Shown: positions 54,017 to 62,535, numbered from the stretch's first letter. The stretch: 64,000 nt of DNA from FEN-1219 sp964457725 (GCA_964457725.1 CAYWGQ010000001.1:1-64000); one strand, 5' to 3'. Notes: generated by a model not told the origin, from the letters alone. Translations and numbers: made by a program.

Positions 54017-54430
54017 CTAGTTGCCGGTGCGGCTGCTCGAGTTCGCGTCGAGCGTCGCGCCGGGGCGCGCGCCGGTCGCGGTCAAGGTCACCGTCCGCGC
54101 GTTCATGCGCGCGCTGCCGTTCCGCGCGAGAAAGCCTTCGACGGTGACCTCCTCGCCGATCTTCAGCGTGTCGCGGCGCCAACCGCTCCGCTGCAAGCCG
54201 TGCGGCGGACCCATCTCGGCGCCCCAGTTCACGACCTCGCCCGTCTCCGCGTCCTTCACGTTGATGTAGAACCAGACGTGCGGGTTGGTCCACTCGACTT
54301 TCGTGACGATGCCGGTCAGCGTGATCGGCTTCTCCGCATCGAACTCCGCCGAGAACGAGTGATGCGCCAGCGCGGCGCCGCTCGCGAAGAGCGCGAGCGC
54401 CGCAATCGCCGCGAGTCTGCCCGATCTCAT
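54017..54430 (-). CDS. DUF6152-like protein, short form
   Basis: 137 residues: signal peptide ending AALA, then mature HHSFSAEFD. A single OB-like domain (LTGIVTKVEWTNPHVWFYI, SGWRRDTLKIGEEVTVEGF, ARMNARTVTL) with the WxNPH motif. The predicted mature N-terminal His and the NPH His are candidates for a metal site. The ATG at 54430 has AGGAGG 4 bp upstream. Middle gene of the 56083-53200 run. Confidence 0.8.
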   Translation of the reverse strand: MRSGRLAAIAALALFASGAALAHHSFSAEFDAEKPITLTGIVTKVEWTNPHVWFYINVKDAETGEVVNWGAEMGPPHGLQRSGWRRDTLKIGEEVTVEGFLARNGSARMNARTVTLTATGARPGATLDANSSSRTGN

Positions 54431-54465
54431 AGGCCCTCCTTCATCGGTCACAACCGCCTCGCGTC

Positions 54466-55593
54466 TCAGGAGCGGTTGTCCTGACAGAAATACGACGGCA
54501 GCTCCGCGCCGCCGACCCATCGCAACTCCCAGCCGCTCGACCACGGCCGCGTGTACGCGGCCGGATCCTCGATCGTGACCTCGTACCGGAGCGTGTCGTA
54601 GTCGACGCGCGTGAAGCGCTCGACCAGCGTCAGGCGATCCGTGTGCGGCAGCCCGCCGTTCGTGAACCAGAAGTCCTCGTTGAACCCGGTCGTGTTGACG
54701 ACGAGCGTGTCGCCCTCCCAGTGGCCGACCGAGCGGCCGTAGTAGAGCGGATTGTCGTCGTCGCCGCCGACCTGGCCCTTCTGCTCGCGGCCGTCGAGAT
54801 AGATGATCCGATAGTTGCGGTTGCCGGAGCCGACGAGCACGAAGATGCGCTGCCCCGGACGATCCTCGACGAACTGCACGCCGTACGGCGACTGGAACTG
54901 ACGCACGCCGCCGGGCGGCTTGCAGTTCAGGAACAGCGGATCGTCGCGAAGCTGCCGTTCCTGCCGGTGCCGGTACAGCCCGAGCGCCCACGGCTGAAAC
55001 GGCGCGACGCGCGGGGCCTGCCGCAGATCGGCGAGCAGGCCGGACTCGCTGATCTGCACGTCCGCGCCGCGCTCGTAGAGCACGGTGGACGTCGGGTAGC
55101 CCCAATAGCCGCCGAGCGAATCGCCGCCGAGGCGCGGCGTGCCGTCGTCGTAGCGCGGCGCGGGCCGCGGACGCTTCGGCGCGGCCGGCGCGGTATCGAT
55201 CGTGTAGAGGACCTGGCGGCCCGTCGCGACGGCGGTCAGCGAATCGGCCCAGATCTGCCGCGTGCCGTCGCGCGCGATCGGTCCCTCGACGCGAATCGCG
55301 TCGCCCGGCCGGAGCGTCTCGCGCCGCCAACCGCTCCGCTCGAGCAGCACCGGGCTTTCGAGCTCGATCGCCCAGTTGGCGGTCGTGCCGTCCGCGCCGG
55401 TCACGTTCGCGAAGACGTGCGCATGCGGGTTGCGCCAATCGACCGCCGTGACGATGCCGTCGAACGTGCGCGCCTGCCCGCGATCGAACTTCGCCTCGAC
55501 CGCGTGGTGCGCGCCGGCAGCGGCGGCGATCGCGAGCGCCGCCGCACCGAGCGCGGCCGCCGCGACGTGCGGGAATGCCGTTGCCCGCTTCAC
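54466..55593 (-). CDS. secreted fusion: DUF6152-like domain plus second beta domain
   Basis: 375 residues. A signal peptide ending AAAAGA is followed by mature HHAVEAKFD. Residues about 30-125 are the DUF6152-like domain (VDWRNPHAHVFA; SGWRRETLRPGDAIRVEG). Residues about 170-375 match the protein encoded at 53200 (VRQFQSPYGVQFVED, LYYGRSVGHWEGDTLVVNTTGFNE, YTRPWSSGWELRW). The start is GTG at 55593. Being a natural fusion of the two downstream products, it implies that they work together. Function unknown. Confidence 0.78.
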   Translation of the reverse strand: MKRATAFPHVAAAALGAAALAIAAAAGAHHAVEAKFDRGQARTFDGIVTAVDWRNPHAHVFANVTGADGTTANWAIELESPVLLERSGWRRETLRPGDAIRVEGPIARDGTRQIWADSLTAVATGRQVLYTIDTAPAAPKRPRPAPRYDDGTPRLGGDSLGGYWGYPTSTVLYERGADVQISESGLLADLRQAPRVAPFQPWALGLYRHRQERQLRDDPLFLNCKPPGGVRQFQSPYGVQFVEDRPGQRIFVLVGSGNRNYRIIYLDGREQKGQVGGDDDNPLYYGRSVGHWEGDTLVVNTTGFNEDFWFTNGGLPHTDRLTLVERFTRVDYDTLRYEVTIEDPAAYTRPWSSGWELRWVGGAELPSYFCQDNRS

Positions 55594-55606
55594 CGCCGTG
55601 ACCCGC

Positions 55607-56083
55607 TCATTGCCTGCTCGCCTCGAACGCGCCGTTGCCGCGCTCGTGGCGCCACGTGCCGACGATCGAGCGGTTCGGCAGCTCGAGGTTCTCGATGCGG
55701 CCTTCGATCCGATAGCGAACGGCGGCGCCGGACGGGTTGCCGGCTTCCGCCTCGATCGTGACGATCCAGCCGTCCGGGTCGAGCGAGGCGCGCGTGATCG
55801 CGATGTTGTCGGTGCCCGGATTGATGATGCCGGTGATGTTCTCGCCGTCCCAGTCGAGCACGAGCAGCACGTTCTCGCCGTGCACGTCGTTGCCGGACCA
55901 GGTTCCGAGCCAGGACCCCTTCAGCGGGTGGCCTTCCTGCGCGGCGGACGGCGAATGCGCGAGCAGCGCGGCGAGCGCGAACGCCGCGGCCGCGGCGTGC
56001 AGCGCCGCTCGGCCGACCGGCCGAAGCGACGAACGGAACGGGCCGGTGCTGCGGCCGGCGCGCGGCGTGCTGCCGTCACTCAT
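55607..56083 (-). CDS. small secreted protein of unknown function
   Basis: 158 residues. An N-terminal basic stretch and hydrophobic core (AALHAAAAAFALAALLAHSPSAAQ, quoted in part: residues about 25-48) form a signal peptide. The mature part is a small beta-rich domain (LKGSWLGTWSGNDVHGENV, LLVLDWDGENITGIINPG, IVGTWRHERG) like lipocalin-type or avidin-type barrels. First gene of the run leading to the DUF6152 genes, 13 bp before the 54466-55593 gene. The ATG at 56083 has GGAGAGA upstream; a TACAAT box lies at 56123-56118. Confidence 0.7.
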   Translation of the reverse strand: MSDGSTPRAGRSTGPFRSSLRPVGRAALHAAAAAFALAALLAHSPSAAQEGHPLKGSWLGTWSGNDVHGENVLLVLDWDGENITGIINPGTDNIAITRASLDPDGWIVTIEAEAGNPSGAAVRYRIEGRIENLELPNRSIVGTWRHERGNGAFEASRQ

Positions 56084-56298
56084 CTGAGTCTGTCTCTCCA
56101 GGCCTGGAACCATCCTGATTGTATGTATTCCGGGGAGTTTTTGCGTCGGCATCGCACCGGGCGGGCCGTGTCGAGCCCGAGCGGACCTCCCGATCCGCCG
56201 AATTGCCGGCCGCGCACGGCGTCGAGTAGAGTCCCGAGAGCGCACGCGGTCTCTCCCGCGGCAGCCACTATCACCAGCACTACTCGGTACGATTCCCC

Positions 56299-57897
56299 AT
56301 GGCGATTCCCCCCGGCATCAACGAACGAGATTTCGAGCGCGCGCTCGACCGCTTCCGCGCGGTCGTCGGCGCGGAGTGGGTGTTCACGAGCGACGAGGAT
56401 GTCGCGCTCTACCGTGACGCGTACTCGCCGCTCCTCGGCGAGGCGGAGGAGAAGGTCGCCTCGGCCGCCGTCGCGCCCGATTCCGCGGAGCAGGTGCAGC
56501 AGATCGTTCGCATCGCGAACGAGTTTCGCGTGCCGCTCTACCCGATCTCGACCGGCCGCAATCTCGGCTACGGCGGCTCGGCGCCGGTCCTGTCGGGCAG
56601 CGTCGTGCTCGATTTGAAGCGGATGAATCGGATCCTCGAGGTCGACGAGCGCAACGCCTACGCGCTCGTCGAGCCCGGCGTGACGTACTTCGACCTGTAC
56701 CGCCACATCCAGGAGCGGGGCTTGAAGGTCTGGATCGACTGCCCCGATCCGGGCTGGGGCAGCGTGATCGGCAACGCGCTCGATCACGGCGTCGGCTACA
56801 CGATGAACCCGTACCGCGATCATTTCGACGCGCACTGCGGCATGGAGGTCGTCACCGGCGCGGGCGAGCTCGTCCGCACCGGCATGGGCGCGCTGCCCGG
56901 CGCGCGGACCTGGCAGCACTTCAAATACGGCTACGGCCCTTACGTCGATGGCATCTTCTCGCAGTCGAACTTCGGCGTCGTTACGAAGATGGGCATTTGG
57001 CTGATGCCCGAGCCCGAGGCCTATCTCGACGGCACGGTCGAGGTGTTCGGGCACGACGACGTGATCCCGCTGCTCGACCACATGAACTACGTAATGAACA
57101 CGGGCCTGCAGAACGCCGGCACGAACCTGCAATCGCCGCTGCGCTTCGCCGTCGCGCGCGACCCGGAGCTCCGCGCCGCGCTCGCGAGCGACGATCCGGC
57201 CGACATCGCGAAGCTGAACGCGTTCGCGCGCGAGCGGAACGTGCCGTTCTACTCGAACATCTTCAAGTTCTACGGTCCCGAGGACGTCGTTCGCGCGCAG
57301 TGGGAGTACACGAAGAAGCGGCTGTCGGCGATTCCCGGCGCACGCTTCCGGGACGGCGCGTTCTACCGCTTCCCGATCTCGGATGAGGAGAAGGCCGCCG
57401 CGCGCGACCCGCAGGATCTCGGCTATCCGACGCTCGAGACGTTCTCGATCGGCGCGCGCTCGAGCTTCGCGCCCGCGACGCGGGGCCACCTAGGCTTCTC
57501 GCCGGTGATCCCGATGACGGGCGAGGCGGTGATCGAGTCGCAGCGGGTGTTTCAGCGCGTGCTCCAGGAGTTCGAGACCGACGTCGCGCTGCTCGTGTTC
57601 CCGCAGTCGTATCACCCGCGGACGCTCGTGATTCTGTGCATGTTCTACGTGATGCCGGATCCCGCGCACAATCAGGCCGTGCGCGCGACGTTCAAGCGGC
57701 TGGTCGAGGTCGCGGCCGAGCACGGCTGGGGCGAGTACCGGACGCACACGGCGTTCATGGACGACTGCGCGCGCGTGTACTCGTTCAACGACCACGCGCT
57801 GCTCCGCCTGCACGAGACGCTGAAGGACGCCCTCGACCCGAACGGGATCCTCTCCGCCGGCCGCTACGGTATCTGGCCCCGCCACCTCCGCGCCTGA
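56299..57897 (+). CDS. VAO/PCMH-family flavoprotein (cresol/vanillyl-alcohol oxidoreductase-like)
   Basis: 532 residues. An FAD-binding PCMH domain (about 40-225; PLYPISTGRNLGYGGSAPV, EPGVTYFDLYRHIQERG) is followed by the FAD-linked oxidase C-terminal domain (to about 520) with LSAGRYGIWP at the end. The closest described types are the 4-cresol dehydrogenase flavoprotein subunit, eugenol hydroxylase and vanillyl-alcohol oxidase, which oxidise para-substituted phenols. No signal peptide; partner cytochrome subunit not seen beside it. Divergent from the DUF6152 run. Substrate is inferred only as a phenol or alcohol. Confidence 0.9.
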   Translation: MAIPPGINERDFERALDRFRAVVGAEWVFTSDEDVALYRDAYSPLLGEAEEKVASAAVAPDSAEQVQQIVRIANEFRVPLYPISTGRNLGYGGSAPVLSGSVVLDLKRMNRILEVDERNAYALVEPGVTYFDLYRHIQERGLKVWIDCPDPGWGSVIGNALDHGVGYTMNPYRDHFDAHCGMEVVTGAGELVRTGMGALPGARTWQHFKYGYGPYVDGIFSQSNFGVVTKMGIWLMPEPEAYLDGTVEVFGHDDVIPLLDHMNYVMNTGLQNAGTNLQSPLRFAVARDPELRAALASDDPADIAKLNAFARERNVPFYSNIFKFYGPEDVVRAQWEYTKKRLSAIPGARFRDGAFYRFPISDEEKAAARDPQDLGYPTLETFSIGARSSFAPATRGHLGFSPVIPMTGEAVIESQRVFQRVLQEFETDVALLVFPQSYHPRTLVILCMFYVMPDPAHNQAVRATFKRLVEVAAEHGWGEYRTHTAFMDDCARVYSFNDHALLRLHETLKDALDPNGILSAGRYGIWPRHLRA

Positions 57898-57946
57898 CGC
57901 GCGGAGACGGCCGGGCCGCGTCGCGCTCGAAGACCGCGCCCTTCAT

Positions 57947-58100
57947 GTAGGAGCGGCTGTCCCGCCGCCCCCCGGGGGGGTGGGGGGGCCCCGCGGGGCC
58001 GGGGGGGCCACCCCGCCAAACCCCCCACAGGCGGCNNNNNNNNNNGCGACCGGCTTCGTTCAGGCGTCACGGCGGTCGCGGCTGGACAGCCGCTCCTACC
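57947..58100. repeat. inverted REP-like pair interrupted by an assembly gap
   Basis: Unit 1 starts at 57947 (GTAGGAGCGGCTGTCC) but degrades after about 16 bases into G/C homopolymer-like sequence. Unit 2 (58075-58100) is intact and inverted. The pair lies between the convergent flavoprotein and DASS genes. The sequence from about 57967 to 58035 is probably an assembly artefact. Confidence 0.7.
58036..58045. other. scaffold gap (10 N)
   Basis: Ten undetermined bases. The true length and content of this junction are unknown, and the left flank (57961-58035) is low-complexity G/C. Confidence 0.95.
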
Positions 58101-58122
58101 CCCCATCATGCGGCGCGCGCGG

Positions 58123-59505
58123 TTAGACGGCGAAGGCGAGCGGCATCAGGAGGTAGGCGGTCGCGACGATCACCGCGACGCCGATCGCGTTCAGCCAGAT
58201 GCCGGCGCGCACCATCTGCGGGATCGTCAGGTGCCCGCTGCCGAACACGATGGCGTTCGGCGGCGTCGCGACCGGCAGCATGAACGCGCAGCTCGTCGCG
58301 AGGATCGCGGGAATCGCCAGCAGCAGCGGCGCCTCGCCGAGACTCAACGCGAGCGCCGCGACGACCGGCAGGAACGTCGCCGCCGTCGCGATGTTGCTCG
58401 TGAGCTCCGTCAGGAACAGCAGCAAGACCGTCACGATTACGACGAGCACCCACGCCGGCATGCCCTCGAGCCCGGATAGCTCGCCGCCGATCCACTCCGC
58501 GAGGCCCGAGTTCGCCACGGCCGCGGCGAGGCTCAAGCCGCCCCCGAAGAGCAGCAGCACGCCCCACGGCAGCCGCTCCGCGTAACTCCACGACAGCAAG
58601 AAACCCTTGCCGTGCCCGCTCGGGATGAAGAACAGCGACAGCGCGGCCGCCATCGCGATCGTCGTGTCGGAAAGATTGAGCCCGGGCAACTCGCGGGCGA
58701 GCAGCGGCCGCGTGATCCACAGGATCGCCGTCGCGCCGAACACGATCGCGACCCGCTTCTCCGCTGTCGACGCGGGCCCCATTCGCGCAAGCTCCTCGCG
58801 GATCGTCGCGCGCGCGCCGGGCAGCTCGTCGCTGCTCAAGCGGAACAGTACGCGCGTCAACAGCAGCCAGCAGAGCAGCAGCATCACGGCCGAGAACGGC
58901 AGCCCGACCAGCAACCACTGCGCGAAGCCGATCTCGACGCCGTAGGTCGAGCGCATGAAGCCCGCGAGCAGCGCGTTCGGCGGCGTGCCGATCAGCGTCG
59001 CGACCCCGCCGATGCTCGCGGAGTACGCGATCGACAGCAGCAGCGCCGTCGCGAACGGCCCCTTCCCCGGCTGCACCGCGCCGTCGGGCCCGCGCGGCAC
59101 GACCGACATCGCGACCGGCAGCATCAGCGCGGCGGTTGCAGTGTTGCTGACCCACATGCTGAGCGCCGCGGTCGCGAGCATGAAGCCGCCGATCTGCAGA
59201 TCCTCCCGCGCGCCGATGCTCGAGAGCACCGTCAGCGCAATGCGCCGATGCAGATTCCACCGCTCGATCGCGAGCGCGATCAGGAACCCGCCGAGGAACA
59301 GGAACACGATCGGATCGGCATACGGCGCGGCGGCCGCGGCGACCGGCGAGACGCCGAGCGTCGGGAACAGCACGATCGGCAACAGCGCCGTGACCGAGAT
59401 CGGCGCGGCCTCGGTCAGCCAGAAGATTGCGAGCAGCGCGGCGACCGCCGCGACCCGCCACGGCGCGAGCTCGAGCCCGTCCGGCGGCGGCAGCACGAGC
59501 AGCAC
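58123..59505 (-). CDS. DASS-family sodium/carboxylate symporter
   Basis: At least 460 residues with about 11-12 helices. Two SNT motifs of the divalent anion:sodium symporter family are present (WVSNTATAALMLP and LTSNIATAATFLP), each followed by a conserved TPPNA segment (IGTPPNALLAG, VATPPNAIVFG). It imports dicarboxylates such as succinate or malate with sodium. The start is uncertain: the first canonical codon in frame is GTG at 59505, which cuts into the first helix. Coding-like sequence (RRRAIGLGLGVAAFLVLLVL) extends upstream to an in-frame stop at 59637 with no ATG, GTG or TTG. The pirin gene ends just upstream. Confidence 0.88.
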   Translation of the reverse strand: MLLVLPPPDGLELAPWRVAAVAALLAIFWLTEAAPISVTALLPIVLFPTLGVSPVAAAAAPYADPIVFLFLGGFLIALAIERWNLHRRIALTVLSSIGAREDLQIGGFMLATAALSMWVSNTATAALMLPVAMSVVPRGPDGAVQPGKGPFATALLLSIAYSASIGGVATLIGTPPNALLAGFMRSTYGVEIGFAQWLLVGLPFSAVMLLLCWLLLTRVLFRLSSDELPGARATIREELARMGPASTAEKRVAIVFGATAILWITRPLLARELPGLNLSDTTIAMAAALSLFFIPSGHGKGFLLSWSYAERLPWGVLLLFGGGLSLAAAVANSGLAEWIGGELSGLEGMPAWVLVVIVTVLLLFLTELTSNIATAATFLPVVAALALSLGEAPLLLAIPAILATSCAFMLPVATPPNAIVFGSGHLTIPQMVRAGIWLNAIGVAVIVATAYLLMPLAFAV

Positions 59506-59645
59506 GAGGAACGCGGCGACGCCGAGGCCGAGCCCGATCGCCCGCCGGCGACGCCCGGGCTCGATCTCCTCCGCGTACTTCGCGGCGAGCTCCCCCTCGT
59601 CGGCGTTGGTTGCGATGAGTCCCCCCGGAGGCCGTCAGCGAAGCG

Positions 59646-60665
59646 TCAGCCCGCTTCCTCTATCCGCCCGTCGATGTACCGGGCGTGCCGACCCGCATCG
59701 CGCGGCAGCACGTGGTCGTCCGCCGGCCACGGCCAGCCGCCGAACTCGGTGCGCTGGTAGTCGTAGAACGCCTGCTGAATTTCCTCGCGGGAGTTCATGA
59801 CGAACGGGCCGTATTGCACGACCGGCTCGCGGATCGGCTGCCCCTGCAGCAGCAGGAACTCGCTCTCGGCGGCGCCGTTCTCGAGCGCGACGTCGACCTC
59901 CGGCTTGAGCAGCAGCAGAGTCCGGTTCGGCACCGCGCGTCCGGCGACCGCGAGCCCGTCGCCCTGGAACAGATAGAAGGCGCGGGTCGAGCCCGGCTTC
60001 GCCGCCGGCAGCGTAAAGCGCGCGCCCGGCGCGAGCTTCACGGTCCAGATCGCGACATCCGCCTCCGGCCGCGAGGCCCACGACCGGGGCGGCGGCGCGG
60101 GCGGCCGGACATCGCCGAACGCGCCGGCGACGACCGTGATCTCCGTCGGCCTGCCCTGGTCGTCGCGCACGGTGACCTTCGGCACGTGCTCGCTCCAGAG
60201 CATCTCGAAGTACGGGTCCGCCATCTTGTCGGCGCTCGGCAGGTTCAGCCAGATCTGGAACAGCTCGACCGGGTTCGGGCCGTTTCGATCGAGCAGCGGG
60301 AACATCTCCGAGTGCACGATGCCCTTGCCGGTCGTGATCCACTGGACGTCGCCCGGCCCGAAGCGCGCGCTCGCACCGAGCGAGTCGGAATGATCCGTGA
60401 AGCCGCGCCGCATGATCGTCACGGTCTCGAACCCACGATGCGGGTGGCGCGGGAAGCCCGGCACGACCGACCCGTGATACATCCGCCAGCCGTCGATCCC
60501 CTCGAAGTCCTGGCCGATGTTGCGGCCGGCGAGCGACGCAGCGGGCCCCATCCGCTCGTTGCCCGACGGATAACGGTCGTCGTGATACGCGCAGAAGAGG
60601 AACGGGTCGATGCCCGGCCACGGGAATGCGAGCGGCTTCGCGCCGAGAATGACGTCGTCGGTCAT
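59646..60665 (-). CDS. pirin-family cupin protein
   Basis: 339 residues, bicupin. The N-terminal pirin motif HPHRGFETVTIM with its histidines and the VQWITTGKGIVHSEMFP segment (His, Glu) make the metal site. The C-terminal pirin_C domain has the RAFYLFQGDG region. Pirins are Fe-binding proteins; some act as quercetinases, others in regulation. Activity here is unknown. AAGGAGG lies 4 bp before the ATG, and TAGGAT further up may be the -10. Confidence 0.92.
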   Translation of the reverse strand: MTDDVILGAKPLAFPWPGIDPFLFCAYHDDRYPSGNERMGPAASLAGRNIGQDFEGIDGWRMYHGSVVPGFPRHPHRGFETVTIMRRGFTDHSDSLGASARFGPGDVQWITTGKGIVHSEMFPLLDRNGPNPVELFQIWLNLPSADKMADPYFEMLWSEHVPKVTVRDDQGRPTEITVVAGAFGDVRPPAPPPRSWASRPEADVAIWTVKLAPGARFTLPAAKPGSTRAFYLFQGDGLAVAGRAVPNRTLLLLKPEVDVALENGAAESEFLLLQGQPIREPVVQYGPFVMNSREEIQQAFYDYQRTEFGGWPWPADDHVLPRDAGRHARYIDGRIEEAG

Positions 60666-60806
60666 GGGGCCTCCTTCGCCGCGTATCCTACCGCAGCGCG
60701 ACAGCGGGGGCAGTCGGAATCCGCGCCGGTGAGAGCGGCTCTAGCGGCGCCTGCACGAGGCAGAGCAGTCGCCACTGAAGCCGCCCCCACCGCGCGAGCG
60801 CGCGGA

Positions 60807-60823
60807 CGGCGCCCGAGGCGCCG
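60807..60823 (-). terminator. hairpin downstream of rnk
   Basis: CGGCGCC-CGA-GGCGCCG lies 25 bp after the rnk stop and is followed by another GC palindrome. No T-run. Confidence 0.3.
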
Positions 60824-60847
60824 CGCATCCGCGCATGCTCGCGGGCT

Positions 60848-61270
60848 TTAGTGCGGGCGCGGCTCGGCCGGCGGCTGGACCTCGAGAACGGTCAGCAGCT
60901 TCTCGTTGCCGTCCGGCATCTCCCAGTGGATCTGCTGGCCGGCGGACAGCCCGAGCAGCGCGGCGCCGATCGGCGCGAGCACGGAGACCCGGCGAGCCTC
61001 GATGTTCGCGTCCTCGGGGTACGCGAGGCTGACCGTCTGGGTGCGGCCGCTCGCCTCGTCGCGGAACGTGACCTGAGAGCCGATCCGGACCACGTCCGCC
61101 GGCATCTCGTCGGTCGGCCGCAAATCTGCGCGCTCGAGCTCGAAGAGCAGGCGTTCGCCGATCGCCGGCGGCGCGCTCGAAGCGATCGCGCGCAACCGCT
61201 CGTAATGGCCTGCGTCGATGATCAATGCGGGTTCCGCGTGCTGACGCTCGCGGTTCGGGTTCGGAATCAT
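60848..61270 (-). CDS. rnk: Rnk-like GreA/GreB C-terminal-domain regulator
   Basis: 140 residues. A short N-terminal helix pair (LIIDAGHYERLRAIA) is followed by a GreA/GreB C-terminal FKBP-like domain (VRIGSQVTFRDEASGRTQTVSLAYPEDAN, LAPIGAALLGLSAGQQIHWEMPDG). Proteins of this build (Rnk) bind RNA polymerase near the secondary channel without the long Gre coiled coil. The ATG at 61270 is followed by a normal Rnk length. Confidence 0.88.
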   Translation of the reverse strand: MIPNPNRERQHAEPALIIDAGHYERLRAIASSAPPAIGERLLFELERADLRPTDEMPADVVRIGSQVTFRDEASGRTQTVSLAYPEDANIEARRVSVLAPIGAALLGLSAGQQIHWEMPDGNEKLLTVLEVQPPAEPRPH

Positions 61271-61383
61271 GATTGCACTCTCCTAGAGCTCCTTTGGACA
61301 GCGGGCACGCGCCCGCGTTCGGAAAAAAGACCGTGCCGCGGCTCGCAAAAACCCCCGGCGGGCGGCGCGGACCGACGATGGTG

Positions 61384-61503
61384 CTAAGGGAGATACCCGG
61401 GCGCAGACGGCTTACGCCGGCCGCCGCCTGGCCCGGGATACGGGCCTGCAAGCAGCGCACCTGCGTGATGCAAATATTTCAAAAGCGCACGGGCGGCGAT
61501 CAT
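61384..61503 (-). CDS. possible 39-aa leaderless small ORF
   Basis: Within 331 bp without larger genes between rnk and the LysR gene. The ATG at 61503 sits 6 bp after the -10 of the TTGACA promoter at 61510-61538. The product would be 39 residues (MIAARALLKYLHHAGALLAG, then a Pro/Gly-rich tail). The frame is not conserved-looking and the sequence may instead be the rnk leader. Low confidence. Confidence 0.25.
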   Translation of the reverse strand: MIAARALLKYLHHAGALLAGPYPGPGGGRRKPSAPGYLP

Positions 61504-61509
61504 GCCTCG

Positions 61510-61538
61510 ATCCTCGCCCACGGACAGGCGGTTGTCAA
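61510..61538 (-). promoter_or_regulatory. sigma70-type promoter upstream of rnk
   Basis: On the minus strand TTGACA (61538-61533) is followed by a 17-bp spacer and GAGGAT (61515-61510). The perfect -35 and ideal spacing are notable; the -10 is weak. It would drive a transcript through the small frame at 61384-61503 into rnk with a long leader. Confidence 0.45.
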
Positions 61539-61601
61539 ACGGCCAAGCCGCGGTATTGCCGCGCCGGGGCCGCCCCGGCCGAGCGTCGGAATGCCGCGCC
61601 G

Positions 61602-62444
61602 TTAGGGGCTGCGCGCGATCGCCCGAATCACCTCGAGCGCGGGGTCGAACACCGTGTGGTCGCGCTCGAGCGGAAAGACCAGATAGGCCGGCAGCCGGAA
61701 CAGTGGCGCATCCGGCACCTCCTTCAGCCTGCCGGCCGCAAGCGCCTCGGCGACGAGGCGGCGCGGAAAGTAGCCCGCCCCGCCGCACGCGAGGATGTGC
61801 TTCAGGCCGAGCCAACCGACGTTCGTGCTCAACGCGGGACCGGTGAACTCCGGGAAGCTCGTGTTGTGCTTCGCGTAGAACTCGGGGCCCCAGTCGACGT
61901 ACACGTAGTCGGGCCCGGGCTGGTCCGACGCGTCGTCGGTCGAGACGAGCACGAGCTCCTCCTCGGTCAGCAGCTCGACCGCGAGGCCCGGCCGGCTCTG
62001 CGGCGTATACATCACGGCGATATCGACGCGTCCCTCGACGAGGCCTGCCATCAGGTCCTCCTCGAAGCCGATCTCGGCGCGCACCGCGACGTCGGGGGCC
62101 GCGACGCGCAGCTGCGGCAGCGTGTTCAGCAGCAATCCCTCCCAGATGCCGATCCGCGCGCCGAGCGTCAGCGACGCGCGGTAGCCCTTCGTGATGCCGA
62201 GCTCCTCCCGCGCCCGCTCGACGATCCGCATCAAGCTGATCGCGTGCTTCTGGAACTGCTTGCCGGCGGGCGTCAGCGTCGTGCCGGCCTTGTTGCGGAC
62301 GAACAGCTGGCAGCCGAGCTGCTGCTCGAGCGACTGAATGCGGGCGCTCACGGTCGACTGCGTGACGAACAGGCGTTCGGCAGCCTTGACGAAACTGCCG
62401 GCAGCGACGACCGACAAAAAAGTGCGCGCTAGCTCGGTATCCAT
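61602..62444 (-). CDS. LysR-family transcriptional regulator
   Basis: 280 residues. Winged-helix DNA-binding domain (about 1-62; FLSVVAAGSFVKAAERLFVTQSTVSARIQSLEQ, quoted in part as residues 9-41) and a periplasmic-binding-like effector domain (about 90-275). The ATG at 62444 (MDTELARTFL) is the usual family start; an earlier in-frame start adds an unlikely 14 residues. No divergent target gene is adjacent, since the neighbours on both sides run the same way, so the regulon is unknown. Confidence 0.92.
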   Translation of the reverse strand: MDTELARTFLSVVAAGSFVKAAERLFVTQSTVSARIQSLEQQLGCQLFVRNKAGTTLTPAGKQFQKHAISLMRIVERAREELGITKGYRASLTLGARIGIWEGLLLNTLPQLRVAAPDVAVRAEIGFEEDLMAGLVEGRVDIAVMYTPQSRPGLAVELLTEEELVLVSTDDASDQPGPDYVYVDWGPEFYAKHNTSFPEFTGPALSTNVGWLGLKHILACGGAGYFPRRLVAEALAAGRLKEVPDAPLFRLPAYLVFPLERDHTVFDPALEVIRAIARSP

Positions 62445-62535
62445 CGACGAAGCCGATATGACGTGGGCGCCGGCTACGTTAGCCATCTACGCCGGGGGAG
62501 GCAAATCCGGCGATTCCGGCCGGTCGCCCGCCGAG

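Noticed and set aside
45455..58100. Repeated short palindromes considered as a CRISPR array
   Set aside because: Units are kilobases apart, occur as inverted pairs, and there are no regular spacers or cas genes.
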